A stretch of DNA of 64,000 bases from Ceraceosorus guamensis (GCF_003144195.1 NW_020289998.1:190459-254458); one strand, 5' to 3'; positions 1 through 13,551 are shown, counted from the first letter of the stretch. Notes: a model not told the origin generated them from the letters alone. Program-made: numbers and translations.

Positions 1-1
1 A

Positions 2-2217
2 CCCGGCGATGATCATCCCAGGGTCGACTTTAGTCAACCAGTCTGGCAGGTGAGTCCGCGTTCAGCCGAGCGCCGACGCAGTCATTTTGACCAGCAGCAA
101 CGTCAATGGTCGGCTCACCTTTCGGGTCCGCTTGGTCGCCGCGCTCTTTGCAGACATCACAGATGTTCTTAGGAGAGTGTCTGTGCTTGCTACCTCCCTT
201 GTTCATGGCTCTATACGCTTGGGTGCAGAGCAAGCGAGAGGCTCCCTTGTTCAAGGGCGGTCAGGGCACATCTGCCTACGAGCCGCTGTCGGACGATCCG
301 TACGCAGTCAATGCCTTGCTCGACGACCCGCAGTCCGACGACTCGGCGTTCAACGCGTACGCTGGTGCGAGCGGGATCAATCGTGGCGCAGAGGCAGGCT
401 CTTCCGCTTTCAGCTTCCTGATGCCGAGCCACTGGTTGGGCGAACAAGGAAGCTCTTCGGCCTTTTCTCGCCTCGTGCCTGCCTTCTGGCCAGTATGGAA
501 GGCCCCGCCTAAGCCCGCTTCCGCTTTGCATTGCGGCACCGCATCTCTGCCAGGTATCGGCGCATCGTATGTACCGCGAAGGAGCGCGCCGATGCATCGA
601 CCTAGTCCTCTTGGCCAACCTCCTACAGGATCTAACAATGCTTGGGATGAGAGAATACCTGCTAACGCCTCTGCGGAGGCTACAGGTCTCGAAGATGTCG
701 CCGAAGGGGATGTGGAAGCGGATCTCGAAGAAGCGGAAGCAGACGCGGACGCGGATGCTGACGATGCAGACAATGGCGCACTAAAGGGCAGGGCCATCTT
801 TCTCTTCGTCTTGCCAGCCGCTTGCGATATTTGCGGCACTACACTGGTGAGTGCAGGGTCGACCAGCCAATACCGCGCACCTCAATCCTCATCATGACGC
901 CGGGCAACACACTCGCAGATGAACGTTGGGCTTCTCTTCACACCAGTGTCCATCTATCAAATGACGCGTGGAGCCCTCGTGCTCTGGGTTGGTGTCTTCA
1001 GCGTCATCTTTCTGCAGCGTCACCTCTTCCTGTTCCAGTGGCTAAGCCTGCTGACCGTCATGCTTGGCGTATGCATCGTCGGTATCAGCGGTACTTTGCT
1101 AAGCCCTGGCGGTAGCGGCGGAATAGAGAGCCTGTACTCCAACATGGTCGGAGCCACACACGCTGGCGCAGGCGCGGTGCGGAGATCGTTCGAGAACACC
1201 ATCGCGCGACGCAGCGTATTGGCAGCATCGCGTGGAAGCGAAGCGGAGGGTGCTGGTGCTGGTCACTCCGAAGAGACTCTTCAAGCGTTCCTGGGGGTGC
1301 TGTTAATCTTGTTTGCCCAGCTTTTCACTGCTGGCCAATTCGTCCTCGAAGAGAAGATCATGGGCAGGTATAGCGTTGAACCTCTGTGAGTAAAATCGCA
1401 AAAGCTCAAGCGATCCACAAAGCGTGATGTGCTTAGACCGCATTGCTGCCTTGCCGCACCTGTTGCAAAATTGCAGTCTTGCGGTCGGCTACGAAGGCCT
1501 CTTTGGCTTCACCATGACGCTCTCCGCGCAGGTTCTGCTTCACTATTTCTATGGCCGTACACCACGCGGCCAAGGCGGCTACTTTGACATGGTCACGGGC
1601 TGGCAGCAGATGATCAGCAACAATGCGGTGCTATGGAGCAGTTTGGCCATCTGTCTCAGCATCGCACTCTTCAACTTTTTCGGCCTCAGCGTGACGAGAA
1701 GCGTCAGCGCTACCGCTAGGAGCACAATTGACACCTGCAGGACTCTAGGCATCTGGGCCGTCAGTCTGGTACTGGGATGGGAAGTCTTTAGGCCTCTCAG
1801 CGGATCTTTGCAACTGTGAGCAATGCTCGAGGCATACCTCTGAGCTTCGGCGCGCCAAGCGGCCACTTTTGCAAAACACGTCAGTCACATTTTGCTCACG
1901 CTCCTCTCTTCCTCGTGATGATCATGCACAGGCTCGGTTTTGCGCTCTTGTGCGCCGCCACGCTACTCTTCAATGGGGTCATCTCTGTGCGCTTCTTGCC
2001 GCGCTGGCTCAGACCTTCGCGAGGGCCTGCAATGGCGCGCCTGCGTGACGCTTCACGATCAAGGTCGCAAAGTCGCGCCTCGGCGGCAACGGCTGCAGCT
2101 GCGGACAGTAGAGATCTAAGAAGGTCTGCCACTCAGAATAACGCCGCTGTCGCTGTTGCCTCGGCCGCTTCAGAGTCCGCAGAGGAGAACGCTCCGAGAG
2201 GCAGACAGGCAACATAG
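2..2217 (+). CDS. SLC35F6-like membrane transporter (5' partial)
   Basis: This is a multi-spanning membrane protein of the drug/metabolite transporter superfamily, most like SLC35F6 (C2orf18). It probably acts in an organelle membrane; the substrate is unknown. Exons are 2-49 (open at the window edge), 154-846, 919-1385, 1477-1815 and 1932-2217. All junctions keep phase, and all four introns start GTGAG. Supporting family signatures are QTSQMFLGE in exon 2, LFTPVSIYQMTRGALVLW in exon 3, and AVGYEGLFGF plus SVTRSVSATARSTIDTCRT in exon 4. Exon 2 holds a long hydrophilic, acidic insertion (roughly 240-785) before the next hydrophobic segment, longer than in animal members. The tail after the last hydrophobic helix is Ala/Ser/Arg-rich. 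The first coding exon lies outside the window. The gene converges on the trpE gene, with about 140 nt between their stop codons. Confidence 0.82.
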
Positions 2218-2360
2218 TAGAGCGCGCACACATAGTACACGGCCTTGCAATGCAATAGATCTTCATCAAGTTTGCGGTGGATTTTTAGATTAGCGAAGGT
2301 GTGAAAGCCGCACGTGGAAGGAGGAAACCCGCCTTGAGAAAGCGTACAGACTCTTACCCT

Positions 2361-4493
2361 TTAAGCGGAGCGCTCGACCATTTGCTCCTGGATGTAGAAC
2401 TCTGTGCGCGCGCATGGAGTCACCGAGACTTAGCGGCAGATTGTGATCGAGCATCGGCTGCTCGCACATTCCCCCCACCACTCACCTTCAGCTTGCTGCA
2501 GACATCGCACATTGGCACCAAGCTTGTTCAGGGTCTCTTGATACTCGTCTTCCTCGACGCTGTCGTACACAATTCCTCCGCCTGATGGAGCGCATCGCGT
2601 GAGCTCACCTCGCAGAGAGTAAGAGTAGTCTTTTAGTGATTGCGATAGTCACTCACCTGCTTGCAGATAGGCGGTGTGACTTCCGCTTTCCGTCTCATCC
2701 TGCCCCCCCTGAGGCAAGAAGCACATGGTACGAATGGCAATGCAAACGTCCATATCGTCGGAGTAGTCGATGTGACCCACAGCACCGGCGTAGACGCCTC
2801 TGCGTTCGCCTTCCAATTCGCTGACCAATTCGATCGCTCTGATCTTTGGCGCACCCGACACGGTGCCCGCCGGAAAGATGGAGCGCAAGGCGTCGAATCT
2901 GACGCACCGAAGAGCGGAGATCAGACACTGCCCTTGCAGCCAAAGACCCGACGAGCAGCACCCACCTGCTTTTGCCCTGTCGCAAGAAGCCAGTGATCCG
3001 GCTCGTCAAATGCATGACGTGACTAAACTTTTCCACCTTCATAAAGCTTTCTACAGTCGTGGTATGAGGATCGCAGACCCTTGAAACATCGTTGCGTGCC
3101 AAGTCGACCAGCATGACGTGTTCTGCTTGATCTTTAGCAGACGCCAGCAGCTCTTCGGCCAGCCTCTTATCCTCTGCGAGTGATCACAGATCATCAGTAT
3201 GTATTCACCGCGATGCTCGCAAGCAAGATTCCGATGAGCTTACCTTCTTCGCTCGCGCCGCGTTTCACTGTACCAGCAATGGCATGGACAGCCACTCTTC
3301 CCTGCTCAACTTTGCACAGCGTTTCCGGACTCGCACCGACCAGCCTCGCGTCTCCCACATCCAAGTAGAACATGTATGGGCTTGGATTGACGCTCCTTAG
3401 ATGTCTGTAGACGTTGAAAGGATGCACGTCCGTCTTCCTGCTCAGTCGCTGAGAAGGTACAGCTTGGATGATGTCGCCAGCTATGATGTGCTTCCTTAGC
3501 TCCCTCACAAAGCGAACGTAGCCCTCTCTGCCTACATTAGACACTGCTTCGGTTCCAGGTCGGACCGACCGCTGCTTCGGCAACGGAGTGACTGGGTCCA
3601 ATAGCCTCTCGACCAGCGCTTGTACCTGCAAAGCAGCTCGCGCATAGAGTCTCTGCACCTCAGCACTTGCTGTTGACTTGTCGGCCCGACTGGCATGATC
3701 ATCCGGTAGATGGACGTGGGAGATGACTTTTAAGCTTTGAAATGTGTGATCAAAGGCGATGAGGTCGTTGCAAAGCATAAAGATGGCTTCTGGCACGCCC
3801 AAAACGTCCTTTAGAGGTCTGGCAGTACGAGGCTCAAAGTGGGCGATAGCGTCGTAGGATATGTAGCCCATGGCACCTCCTGTGAAGCGAGGTAGATTGG
3901 GCAAAGAGATGTAGCGGAAGGGCGAAAGCTCCTTCTCAAGCACCGCAAGAGGATCTCCGGGGTTGACGGTGTTTGCCCCCGTTCTTATGACTTTGTAGGG
4001 ATCTGTGGCAGACGCAACGCACCGCAAGGTCTTGTGAGTCGCACGTCCATCTCACGCCCACTCGTAGCAGCAGATTCTCGTCTGGCCAGCTCACTCACCC
4101 GCCCCCACGAAACTCCATCTACCAATCTTCTCGCCATTGGTGACGCTCTCGCACAAGAAGCTCCTTCGCCTAGTATCGGAACCTCCAGACAGCCTGAGGT
4201 AGGCCATCACGGGAGTGAGCAGGTCTGCTGGCAGTGATGCATAGACCGGCACGATGTTACCCTGCGCAGCACCGGCAGCATGATCGGCTGTTGGTGCAGA
4301 GGTCGAGGGCACTGCTCCTCCTGAGAACGCAGTAGGCTGAGCGGTGTCCAGCAGTAGCCGAGACACTTCTTCCAAGGTTGGTCGAAGCACAAGTGGCTGA
4401 TAATGGACCAAGCGGATCTCGTCAGACTTGAATGCAGCTGCGCGGGACTTGGTCGACGCATCGCCCTGAGTGAGCTCTACTCACCTGCGCCAT
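2361..4493 (-). CDS. trpE: Anthranilate synthase component I (tryptophan biosynthesis)
   Basis: The enzyme converts chorismate plus ammonia or glutamine nitrogen to anthranilate, the first committed step to tryptophan, in the cytosol with a glutaminase partner. Exons in transcript order are 4485-4493, 4099-4426, 3244-4002, 2966-3173, 2657-2898, 2486-2581 and 2361-2401, giving 560 residues, the usual fungal length. Visible chorismate-binding family motifs are LCESV followed by [15 protein letters not shown] (tryptophan-feedback region), [10 protein letters not shown] near residue 320, [11 protein letters not shown] near 388, [11 protein letters not shown] near 445-452, and [12 protein letters not shown] near 515. 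The C-terminus ends in AEEFYIQEQ, confirmed by the 41-nt last exon. The start is the weakest point. No Met lies in frame in the second exon, so a 9-nt first exon (Met-Ala-Gln) with a 58-nt intron ending in AAG is proposed. The upstream spacer carries its promoter. Confidence 0.93.
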
Positions 4494-6026
4494 GCTTCTT
4501 CCTCCGGATTGGCTTGTCCCACCTAAAATTGGCTTGAGCTGCTGTCTACTTGGAATCAGACCAGGTCAGACTTCGCGAAGTCGGGCAAGGCCTTCTCTCT
4601 CCTTTTGCACGTTGAGTTCCCTTTCGAATGGAGATCCTCGCGATGAAAGGTCAGAGCACACAGCTTCTCAGGTCACACCGCAGATGTCCACAACATCGAC
4701 CTACGCTGCAAGTGCGAGTCAGAGATGAGCGTTGGGCGGCGCTAGCTGCTGCAGCCCAAACTCGCGTCTTCTTCTCGTGCGAGAGACGCGCAGCTACCAT
4801 GGTCACATTTTGGGGAGCGTCCCTTTGAACGTGCCCAATGCGGCACCGGCCAGACATCTGAGTTCCCCGTTGCGCTTGGTAAGCAAAAAAGCAAGCCTCC
4901 GTGGGCCGCTACAACTGACCGGAAGCTTAGGCAGGCAGTCTTGCACGCAATGGCCGCAGCCCAGATCTACGGTACAATCGCGGAATCCCGATGGACGAGC
5001 CAGCCAGCCAGATTTTTAAAGCTCGACGCGCCAACGGTTGCGCCACGTCGTCCGCAGCTCCGGCATTTCGTGCAGCCATGCACGGGAGGGAGGGAAGCTC
5101 ATGCTGAGCCAAATACTCTCATCTAGGCAATGAGCTGTCTGCTGCCTGATTCAGATTTTCCTGGTCATATTTCATGACATCATGGCGGTCTGATGTACCG
5201 TAGCGACTAAGTGTATGGTTCGGAGCCCGAATAGTAGTCTTGGCGACCTTGCCTTGCAGACCGCCTCGAGCTCGACCGTAGGGAGCGCAATCAGCATTGC
5301 TGTGTGCGAGCTGGCACGATGGAGGCGCTCAGGGCTGCCAGTCAAGAAGATGAGCATGCATAGAACCTCGTCGTGAGCTTCGTGCATACCGATGAGCTTT
5401 GTGTCAGAGCTCATATGCGCATGAGATCAGTGCGAGCATTGCGGGCTCTCGTTGCCCCACACGTTTTTCCCGCCTTGGGATCCGCAAGGAGCCATTCATG
5501 CGAGGACTTCGCCATTTCGAGCGGAGCCTCTCACGGACACCAGCTCCGAGACATTTCGAAGCCCATCAAACAAGCACAGCTCGCTGCAGGGGATCGCATG
5601 ATTTGCAGCGAGTGGCCGGATGGCTCGACCCATCTTTTGACCCAAGCGATATCTCAACCGAAAGCCATGGTGACGAAGCGCATCATCGTGAACCGGTCAG
5701 GAAACCAAGATAGTCATTCAAAGTGACACTAGAGTAGTAGTAAACGCGCTGGAGATAGCAGGCGGCGCACATTGCGGCTGGAACACGGCTGGAATCGAAG
5801 CAAGAGCGTAAGCTCTGAACCCGTGCCGCGGACAAAGAAGTTGAGTTGGACCACTTGATGTTGATTTATAGAGAGATTGAGGGATAAAGAAGGATGTGCT
5901 GTTCCGAAAATTTTTTGCAGAGTCTTGAGCGAGGTGTGAGATGCTTAGAAAACCGAGACGTGATGCAAACGGACGTGACGAGAACACTGAGACTTATATC
6001 GAGCATCGAGAAGAAGGAGCAGCGAT
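4494..6026. other. Intergenic: trpE 5' side to Cdc25 3' end
   Basis: About 1.5 kb without a supportable gene. Short open frames exist on both strands, but none has intron signals, conserved motifs or coding-like composition. The left part must hold the trpE promoter and leader. No clear TATA or upstream regulatory site was recognised. Confidence 0.5.
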
Positions 6027-8984
6027 CTACCGGCCAAGAACGTTGGAGGCCGTACTGGCTCGTTGCAAGGGTCGTGGGGCGCCAAGCCGCACCTTGGGCA
6101 AAGCGCCACCCGCAACGGCAGGCCGGCGAGCAGGCACTGCTGCGCATGGGCTATCGCTCGGTCCTCCTTCGAAAGACGAGTCGCCCACCGAGCTGCAGAG
6201 GCTCATGTCTCCTGCACCGGGACTGAGAGCTGCTCGCTCTCCACCGCGAGCGCGATCCTTTGCAGGTTGCATGAGCTTCTTGCGAGCATGAACACCGCCG
6301 GCCACGGCTGCGCTAGGAGAATCGTCACAGGAGGTGTCCTCTTCTCGAATCGAGTGGGCCAGACCGTTGGCCAGGCTGCGAACAGGCGCTCCACCCGCAG
6401 ACGAGCTGCGCTCTCCAAAAGTGAAGCTGCGGTGGCGGTTGAACGGTTGTTTTGGGGCGAATTGCTTTCGAAATCCACATATCTCTGAAGAGCGCTGTTC
6501 AGAATAGGCAGGATCGTCCATCTCGACGTAGGCGACGGGCTCACAAAGCAAGGGGTGCTCTTTGAAGAATCCGCAGTAACCACCTTCCAGCACGTAGAGC
6601 TCGGGAAAGTGGCACGACGGATAGTCGTGTCGCAGCGCGCGGTCAGCGTGCCTCAGTGCCAGTGCGAGCGATGGGGCACGCTTTGCTGAGAATTCGCAGT
6701 GGAAGATCAGCACAGTCTTGTCGGGCTGAGTGCCACTTGATGCGCCACTTTGAGAGCGTGGAGGCATCGGACGATCCGCGTGCAGACCTTGTCCGGGCGT
6801 CAAGAAGTATGCTTTGACCTTTTCAATTGTGCTCAAGTTGATGGCTCCTCCAACGTGGCCGCCATCAAATTCGTACCCAAATCGGCAATCAATGACGAAA
6901 TGCTCCTTGATATGAGTGGCGTACTTGCCGGATTGGAGATCAGCAAGGGTATCCGATGAAATGCGCATGAGGCCGTCGTCTTTCGATGTATGGCACGGCA
7001 AGATCTTTCCTTCCATTTCAGAGGCACCGAAGCCTGGCATGCACTCTGCGCCGTACTTGGGCGAGCTGACGGCCATCGGCGACTGTTGCATCGAGAAACC
7101 ATGGTCACCATTTGATCCACTGCGCTTGCTACCGTACCCGAGCGGCGAGGCGTCATCTTTGCTGGTGCGACGTAGAAAGGCAGGTCTCGAGCGTGGTCGC
7201 GCGCTATGAGCAACAGGAGAGCCGTTGACGTCGAATTCCTCTGGGAAGCTCAGACTTCTTTCAGCGTCCGGCGATGCCATGTCACTTGGTTTCATCATCG
7301 TCGGTCGCAAGGTCGCAGCGCTTGCAAACACCTTGGTATTGTCCAAAGCTGAGTGACAGCGACGAGGGGCTGGCGCCGTGAGACGTGCTTGACCACCAAG
7401 GGTAGGATAGGCGGTTCGCAACCCGCCGTCCATCTGGCTGTCGCGCGCGGCTGCAAGGGGTGCCAGAGACGGTCGCTTGGAATACGGATTGGCACGCTTG
7501 CCCAGGGAAGACCTTGATCGCCCGGATGGGCCAGTGGCAGCATCACTATCCATCGCACGGGCAAAGGTCGGCATTTCTGCTGAGGTCGCCGTCCTTTCGA
7601 ACAGTCGATCGCCAAGTCCAGGCCGAAGCGTTGGTCGGGCGGTCATTGGGGGTTCTTCCAGCTTTGGACTGGCTCTGAGCTTCGCTGCCGGTGCGTTGCC
7701 CTTCACGTTGGCGAGATGCTCAGGAGAGCTTGGATCGAAGAAGTAGGAACCTAGCCCTTCGTGCGCAATGGTGGAGGGTGATGGTGACTCGATGATGGTC
7801 GCGTGGGAGATCGGTGCCCTGGTACTCTTCGTAACTTGCAGCTCTGCAGAGTGAGCTCGCGTGCGTGCCAAGCGTGGCTCGATTTGGGCGGCATTGGCGT
7901 CGGACTGTAGAGAGGTGGTTTGACAGCTCAGCTCGGCTATGCGGCGAGCTAGAATTCATGCGACTCACGATGGATCTAGTCTGGCCGAGTACTTCCATGC
8001 TGCCGCGCTTACGCGGGACCACACCGGATGACGTGTTCAAACTTTGGTGCTTGATCATGCTCGGGCGACTGAGGAAGAGGATACAAAGGAATCTGCTCAG
8101 CCTCGAAGCGGCGCGGATTCTTGCGCGCAAGCACCGTGGACTCACGCTGTAGACGAGGGCATCAGGCCAGCGCTGCGCATGCTTGGGCGTGTGTGGTGGT
8201 CGCCGCCGCCCAGAGGCAGAGATGAGGGCCTTCGCTTCGTGGGAGGTTCCTTGTCTGGACTGCTGTTGAGGGCGCTCTCATCTTCCCCACTGTTGAGGCG
8301 GAGCTCCATACCAAACATACGACCCAGAGAGCCTCCGGCACTGCCCGGCGCCGCAGGTGCCTGCAGGCCCGCCGGACTTGTGCGCTGTGCTGCAAGTGGC
8401 GCTGGTGAGTTTGGCTTGGATGCCGACGAAGTTGGTGATGAGCGCCTGCTGCGCGGATTTCGAACAGTCTCCTCGCGAATGTTGCGCTGGTCATTGAGAC
8501 CGCTACCCTGCTGCCGTGCGGATCTGAGAATGGCACTACGCTTGTGGGGGAGATCAGGAACCTCGATTGAGGTATCAACCTCCATACGATGTGGAGAGGT
8601 GAGCTTCATACCGAGGTTTGGAGAGCGGCTGTGGAGCTCTGTGCCCATGGCTTCGCCGAGGCTTTGATGATGATGCTTCTCGGGGCGAGCATGGCCCAAG
8701 AATGCAGAGGATGGTCCGGCTTTGGCCGAGTTGGAGGAGACCGCCATACGCATGTGAGATGCGAACGAGTTCGATGGTGACACGGACTGATGAGTGTTAC
8801 TGTTCCGCTCATTGGTGTATCTGCCGAGATCAAACGACGAGCTCAAGCTCATAGACGATCCAAACGATCTGTCGCCGAACTCCGCAGGTAGGTCGTCGTA
8901 TTTGCGCGTTGGGGACGACGGTTGCTGAAAGATGTTGTCGAGACGTATGGGCGCCCCAATGGGCGACGATAGTAGAGTGGTCAT
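6027..8984 (-). CDS. cdc25: Cdc25 M-phase inducer phosphatase
   Basis: This dual-specificity phosphatase removes inhibitory Tyr/Thr phosphates from the mitotic cyclin-dependent kinase and so drives G2/M entry. Exons are 8146-8984, 7969-8068 and 6027-7904, giving 938 residues. The C-terminal third is a rhodanese-type catalytic domain beginning near RISSDTLADL, with the hallmark VIDCRFGYEFDGGHVGGAIN and the active-site loop HCEFSAKRAP. The catalytic Cys is about residue 716 and the loop Arg about 722, so HC-x5-R is intact. LEGGYCGFFKEHP follows, typical of Cdc25. The N-terminal two thirds are Ser/Pro-rich and low complexity, as expected for a regulatory region. The intron 1 acceptor is taken at 8069 because a pyrimidine tract precedes it; 8093 is also in frame. 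ATG 8984 is chosen because the open frame upstream begins with a non-ATG codon and lacks Met. Confidence 0.93.
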
Positions 8985-11900
8985 GACGACAGGGGAGAGC
9001 CTTGGAGGTGGAAGCTGGGCGTCAAGTATCAACGCCCGTTTGTGTAGCTGGGAGTGGTACGTTGAGGCAGTAGAGGCATCCACGCGGACGGACGGTGATA
9101 GATGGTTGGTGCAATCGTAGATAACGCAAGGTGTGTTCCAAGTCGCTGAAGTTGAAGCCCTCACTGATCAGAGGTCATCGGTTGCTGTTGGAGGAGCGAG
9201 GGAGCTGATACTGTGACCTCACGGTTGGGTGATGAGTCGAAAGATGGATGAGCCCGAAAGTGATGACCTAGGAGACGAACGAATTGCTGCGTCGTGATGT
9301 GTGCTTGTCCCGCTGCAGGCGGTGGGAGAACAAGTTCTAATTTCTGTGCAGCGAATTCAGCACAGCAGCGCGCGCATGTGTTCACGCTGAAGAGCCTCTG
9401 ACGGTTGCAGCGGTCTGCGTTGTTCTTGCTGTGAGCGAACGTATTTCCGACAGAATGATGCTCGAAGCAAGGAGTGGCTTGATTGTCTCGCCCGTTGCGG
9501 CTGCGAGCAGGTCTGAGAGGTGCGCTTGGGTTGTGATATATGGAACGGGTAGCGTTGCAGGTGCTTGCAGCGCGCGTGCAGGAAGAGGCAGGCGCGGAGA
9601 ATACGATTGCCCAGTGGTCGAGGTCTCGAGTTGTGAAATGGGGTGGGAGATGTGTCGTGAGGGTCAAGCAGAGCGGCTCGAGGTTGTCCAGCGTTGGGAG
9701 GGATGTGTTGGAGAGTTGAAGGTCAGGTGTTGAGGTGGTGGATGGATCCGAGCGTTGGAGAGTTGACTGGTGACTTGATCAAGTGTTGAGTGTTGAGTGT
9801 TGAGTGTTGGTTCCCTTCCCGTATATGCGGTCCACATGCAGACGTCCTCAACGTCGATCCCAGCGGCGGGATCGTCGATGCGGCCGGGTCCCGCTCAGCT
9901 CTGCAGGCAGAGGCTGGACTGGCACAGCGCCATGCAGGACCGCGAGCAGAGAGGGTGGCCGGATGCGTGGCGCTTATGCTTGCTGTGCGCGCGGCGTTGC
10001 CAAATCACAATCATCACGCGTTCCGCTGCACTGTGTGCGCGCGGGCGTAGGTTGCAGGCGTCATGCTGCTGCTTCTTTTTATTGCAGCCGTGCCATTCGC
10101 GCGGTCCCATGGGCGAGACATCGAGCTGATGCCTTAACATCACGGCTGCACCTACTCGCAGGTGACTTCATGCTGCACACGTTCAACATCACTGAGCGCA
10201 TCCCTTTGTGCGGCGTAGCGATGGTGAGGCGGTGCCAACATGCGAAGGCAACAATGACTCATCACAAACCAGCACACGAAAACGGCGGTGGTCTTTGATG
10301 CGACAAGTCAGTCTCAGTCAGCAGGGCCGAAGCATTGCCGCAAACAGCGAAGCGATTCAGGGTTTCGAGCGCGTGTGTATAGTGTATGTGGATGGCGGAA
10401 CAACGCCGTTGTCGATCATCGTCAGGGTCCAGCGTATCGATGAGTGCTTGCTGGTCCGCCATGGCGCAGTCGTCAGTGTCTGGACATTTCTATGACGAGA
10501 TCTGAAAGCGTACTGAGGCAGCACGTCAGCCAGCTGAGAGTTACAGCCTCGCAAGAGTGGTCCAGACGGAAGAGGTCAGAGGCTAATTTCGCTTTCATGC
10601 GGATTGTGAGGGTCTCGAGATGCACACTGCCCCTACAAAGGCCGTTGGTGCCTGACATCAGGGTGCTTCCGCGAGAGACTGAAAGAATTCATTCAACGGT
10701 AGAAACGTTATTACACCGCGTGACTGGAAGAGGCTGGTTGAAGAGCCCACAACGGGAACAGATGGCGTCGTGTAACACGCATGAGAGGGCACTGTGACTC
10801 CGGGCGAGAGTGATCTAGGCTTATTTCCTCGAGTGCCTGGATGGAAAGCTCGGTCTCATCACAGCGGCCTCAGTGAGAGGCGCATGTGAGGAGTGGGGCA
10901 TGCATGGCCACACCAGTCGGGTGAGACCTTGGCTTCAGTCGGTCTTCGAAGCGGAGCCTAGCTAGGACGAACAAGATCCCGTGCCTGCACGCCACACCAA
11001 GCCCCTCTCACGTTTGATATGACCGACGCCTTCACGAGCCGATCCTGGTGTACAGGGGCATAGGCCAACCGATACCGGAACGTAAAGGATAATACCGCTC
11101 GATCTGAAGGCGAAGCTCAAAGCAGGCGCAACGGAATCCCTCTCGATCACGATCGGCATGTAAAGGTCGCGATTAGGGACGGCGCCAAAGCGATCTCGAG
11201 AGGCCTCGATGCTCCGGCGCAATCGAAAGATGTCCTCGCTTAGCTGCGTACGTGTGTCGCGGACGAACGCGGCAGGCGGAACCAGTGTCGAGCAATAAGG
11301 CAAGAAAGGCCAAGCCGGTGTGATGTGAGATCATAATAAGCTTGAAGCTGTGGTCGACATGGTGCGCTCTACGGACGCAGCGGCTCAACGTACCGGAGTT
11401 TCGGTTTCGCCAATGTTGAGTCGCGAAATTCTGTTTGCTGATGCTACTGAAGAGGTGCCCAGTCTTTTGAGTGTCGTGCGTGCGGATGTTGATGCTGCTC
11501 GCGCGCTGCACGGCCTTTGCGAATTTAAGCATGCACCCTCGATGAGAGCAACACATCAACACCTCGCGCCGGCGAGTCCATCACCTGCGACCAACACCGA
11601 GAGACGCGTCGGCACACGCGCGCGCGACCTGCCCGCATGCAGTCAGATCGCTCATGCTGTTGTTTACATGCATTCGTGATTCTGAGCAGTGCTGTGGCAT
11701 TCCTCCATCAAGTCACATGCAGCGGCAGTGACTACCTGAATGCTTTGCCGGCTCTCGTGCAGTCAGAAGGCAGCAGGTCGGTATAGTGGTAAGCATGCAG
11801 CGCGATGTCATCTATGCCCTGCCATCTCTTGGCTCACCCTCTGAGCCGTGTTCAGCACACAAGCCGCACCTGTTGTATGATAGCTCCGAGCTCGAACTTT

Positions 11901-13551
11901 CCAACGAGAAGCCTCGCGAGTGCAGGGACAAGAGGGAGGCCGGCGCTCGGGCTTTCACCCGCAAAAGACCCCGCTGATAGTTGTTTGCGAGTAGACGACC
12001 CCTTGCATCGTCTTTGCGACGGAACAGCTTATTAACATGTCGATCATTCTATGCAATCACTCGCGCTAGACAGGCGACCGCTCCTTCATAGACCCGCATG
12101 GTGGGGCGAGGGTAGGCTCAGAGAGCAGACATTTCCTTTCTCCGCAAGTCGAGTCAGCACTCGGGATCATCAGCTGCTCATGTCGAGTGTCTCGAGTTCT
12201 CCTCGTCTGCACAACAATCACGAATGTAATTCTTTCAGCACAACACCGCGCACGGCAGCAACATGATGGCAACAATAGAGCTCTAATTGCAGTGCCCTCC
12301 CTGAGGCCTGGGAGGCGTGCCGAAACGTTCACATCCCAGTCCTAGGTGCATGACAACCTAGCTGCTGCATAGCACAGCCGTGAAGCGAATTCGTTCTTCA
12401 CGTCCGAGCCTGTGCTAGTACTCATGAAAACTCTGCCGGTCACTTGATTGCCGACGTGTGAGGCTTGCAAAGGGACGTCCGTGGGAATATGCCCACGCAT
12501 GGCTTGACAGTCTGAGTCTTGAGTCACGAATCGCAAAGTTGCGCATAGTCACGCATACGCAGCCTGCATTTATTGCACCTGGGCCTGACACATGACACAT
12601 GCTCCGCTGTAGTCACCATGTCAAGGGTCTCAGCGTTCATCGGTGCCGAACTTTGTGTCGGATTCGGCCAAGAGCGCGCCGCGCACGCCCGGCACCCGGC
12701 TGCAATTATGAATTCGGGAACGAGGGTCAAGGAGCGCATCATTGCGCAAGCAGCCGCCGTGGCTTCGAGACGCAGCAGCAGCTAGGTGCAGTCTCCACCC
12801 CTCCGCTGGCATCGTAATGATTGTTTCTGACACTCGTTGCGCAGCGCGGAATTCCTGACCCAGGCCACCCTCATCGCTTGTCGAGAAATGGCTGCACATG
12901 CATCTGCGCCTCCCGGCGGGCGCAAAGTCCAAACATGGCCCGTGCCGAGCACAGCCCGGAGTAGCATTCAAACGTCACGAGTTGCGATGCGAACTGTCGT
13001 CAGGTCTGGCAACGTATGCCTTTATCTCGGAAGACTACATATGGGCACATCTTTGATCAGACTATTATTTTGCCTCTTCAGATCTGCATGCTCGTGTAGA
13101 CGCGTAAGGCCACGTGACAGCCTACAAGGCAAAATCACACCACCGAGTCCGCCCTGTGCCATTCACACGATGCAAGCGACTCTCACGACCTTCTCTTTTC
13201 TTCTTTCAAGCCACCGGAGCGCTGTACAGCCACCATGAATTCTCATGGCCAAAGATTAGCTTGCACAAGATCGCGATCGAGATTCATGCCAGGAGTCCAA
13301 AGCTAATCTGGTGCAACTCGACTTCTTCAGATTGTGAGTGCGAAGCGAGGTCGTGCTTGTTCTATAGTACACGAAGTGATTTCATTTGACAACAGCGAGG
13401 TGATGGCGGCCATCAATGCTTGTCGCAGATAGAAGGGATGGACCGAGAGACTCGATCAAGGTCTCCTGCAAAGGGTATATCGCCATTCCTGAGGATGGTC
13501 TTGGTGCACGAGAGATGGCAGTGACGCGTCCAGCGCTAGTTACTGGCATTC
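8985..13551. other. Gene-poor region upstream of cdc25
   Basis: About 4.6 kb in which I can support no protein gene. The part next to cdc25 (8985 to about 9740) is probably its promoter and long leader; frames on the minus strand there stay open but show no family signal. The rest holds only short frames in all six phases. TCGTGA-type motifs occur at about 11671-11686 and 12513-12532. A tRNA A-box look-alike at 11778-11794 has no B box. Noncoding transcripts cannot be excluded. Confidence 0.5.
9783..9810. repeat. 7-bp tandem repeat GTGTTGA x4
   Basis: Four head-to-tail copies of GTGTTGA, the last ending in GG. It lies about 0.8 kb upstream of the cdc25 start codon, so on the transcribed strand it reads TCAACAC. 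Imperfect GTTGAG words continue to the left (around 9715-9735). A short minisatellite with no inferred function. Confidence 0.85.

Noticed and set aside
8985-9667. N-terminal extension of Cdc25 or a separate gene upstream
   Set aside because: The frames begin only at GTG-type codons, show no family signal and read through low-complexity leader sequence.
11778-11794. tRNA A-box-like sequence (GGTATAGTGGTAAG)
   Set aside because: No GGTTCGANNCC B box or acceptor-stem pairing follows at the right distance.
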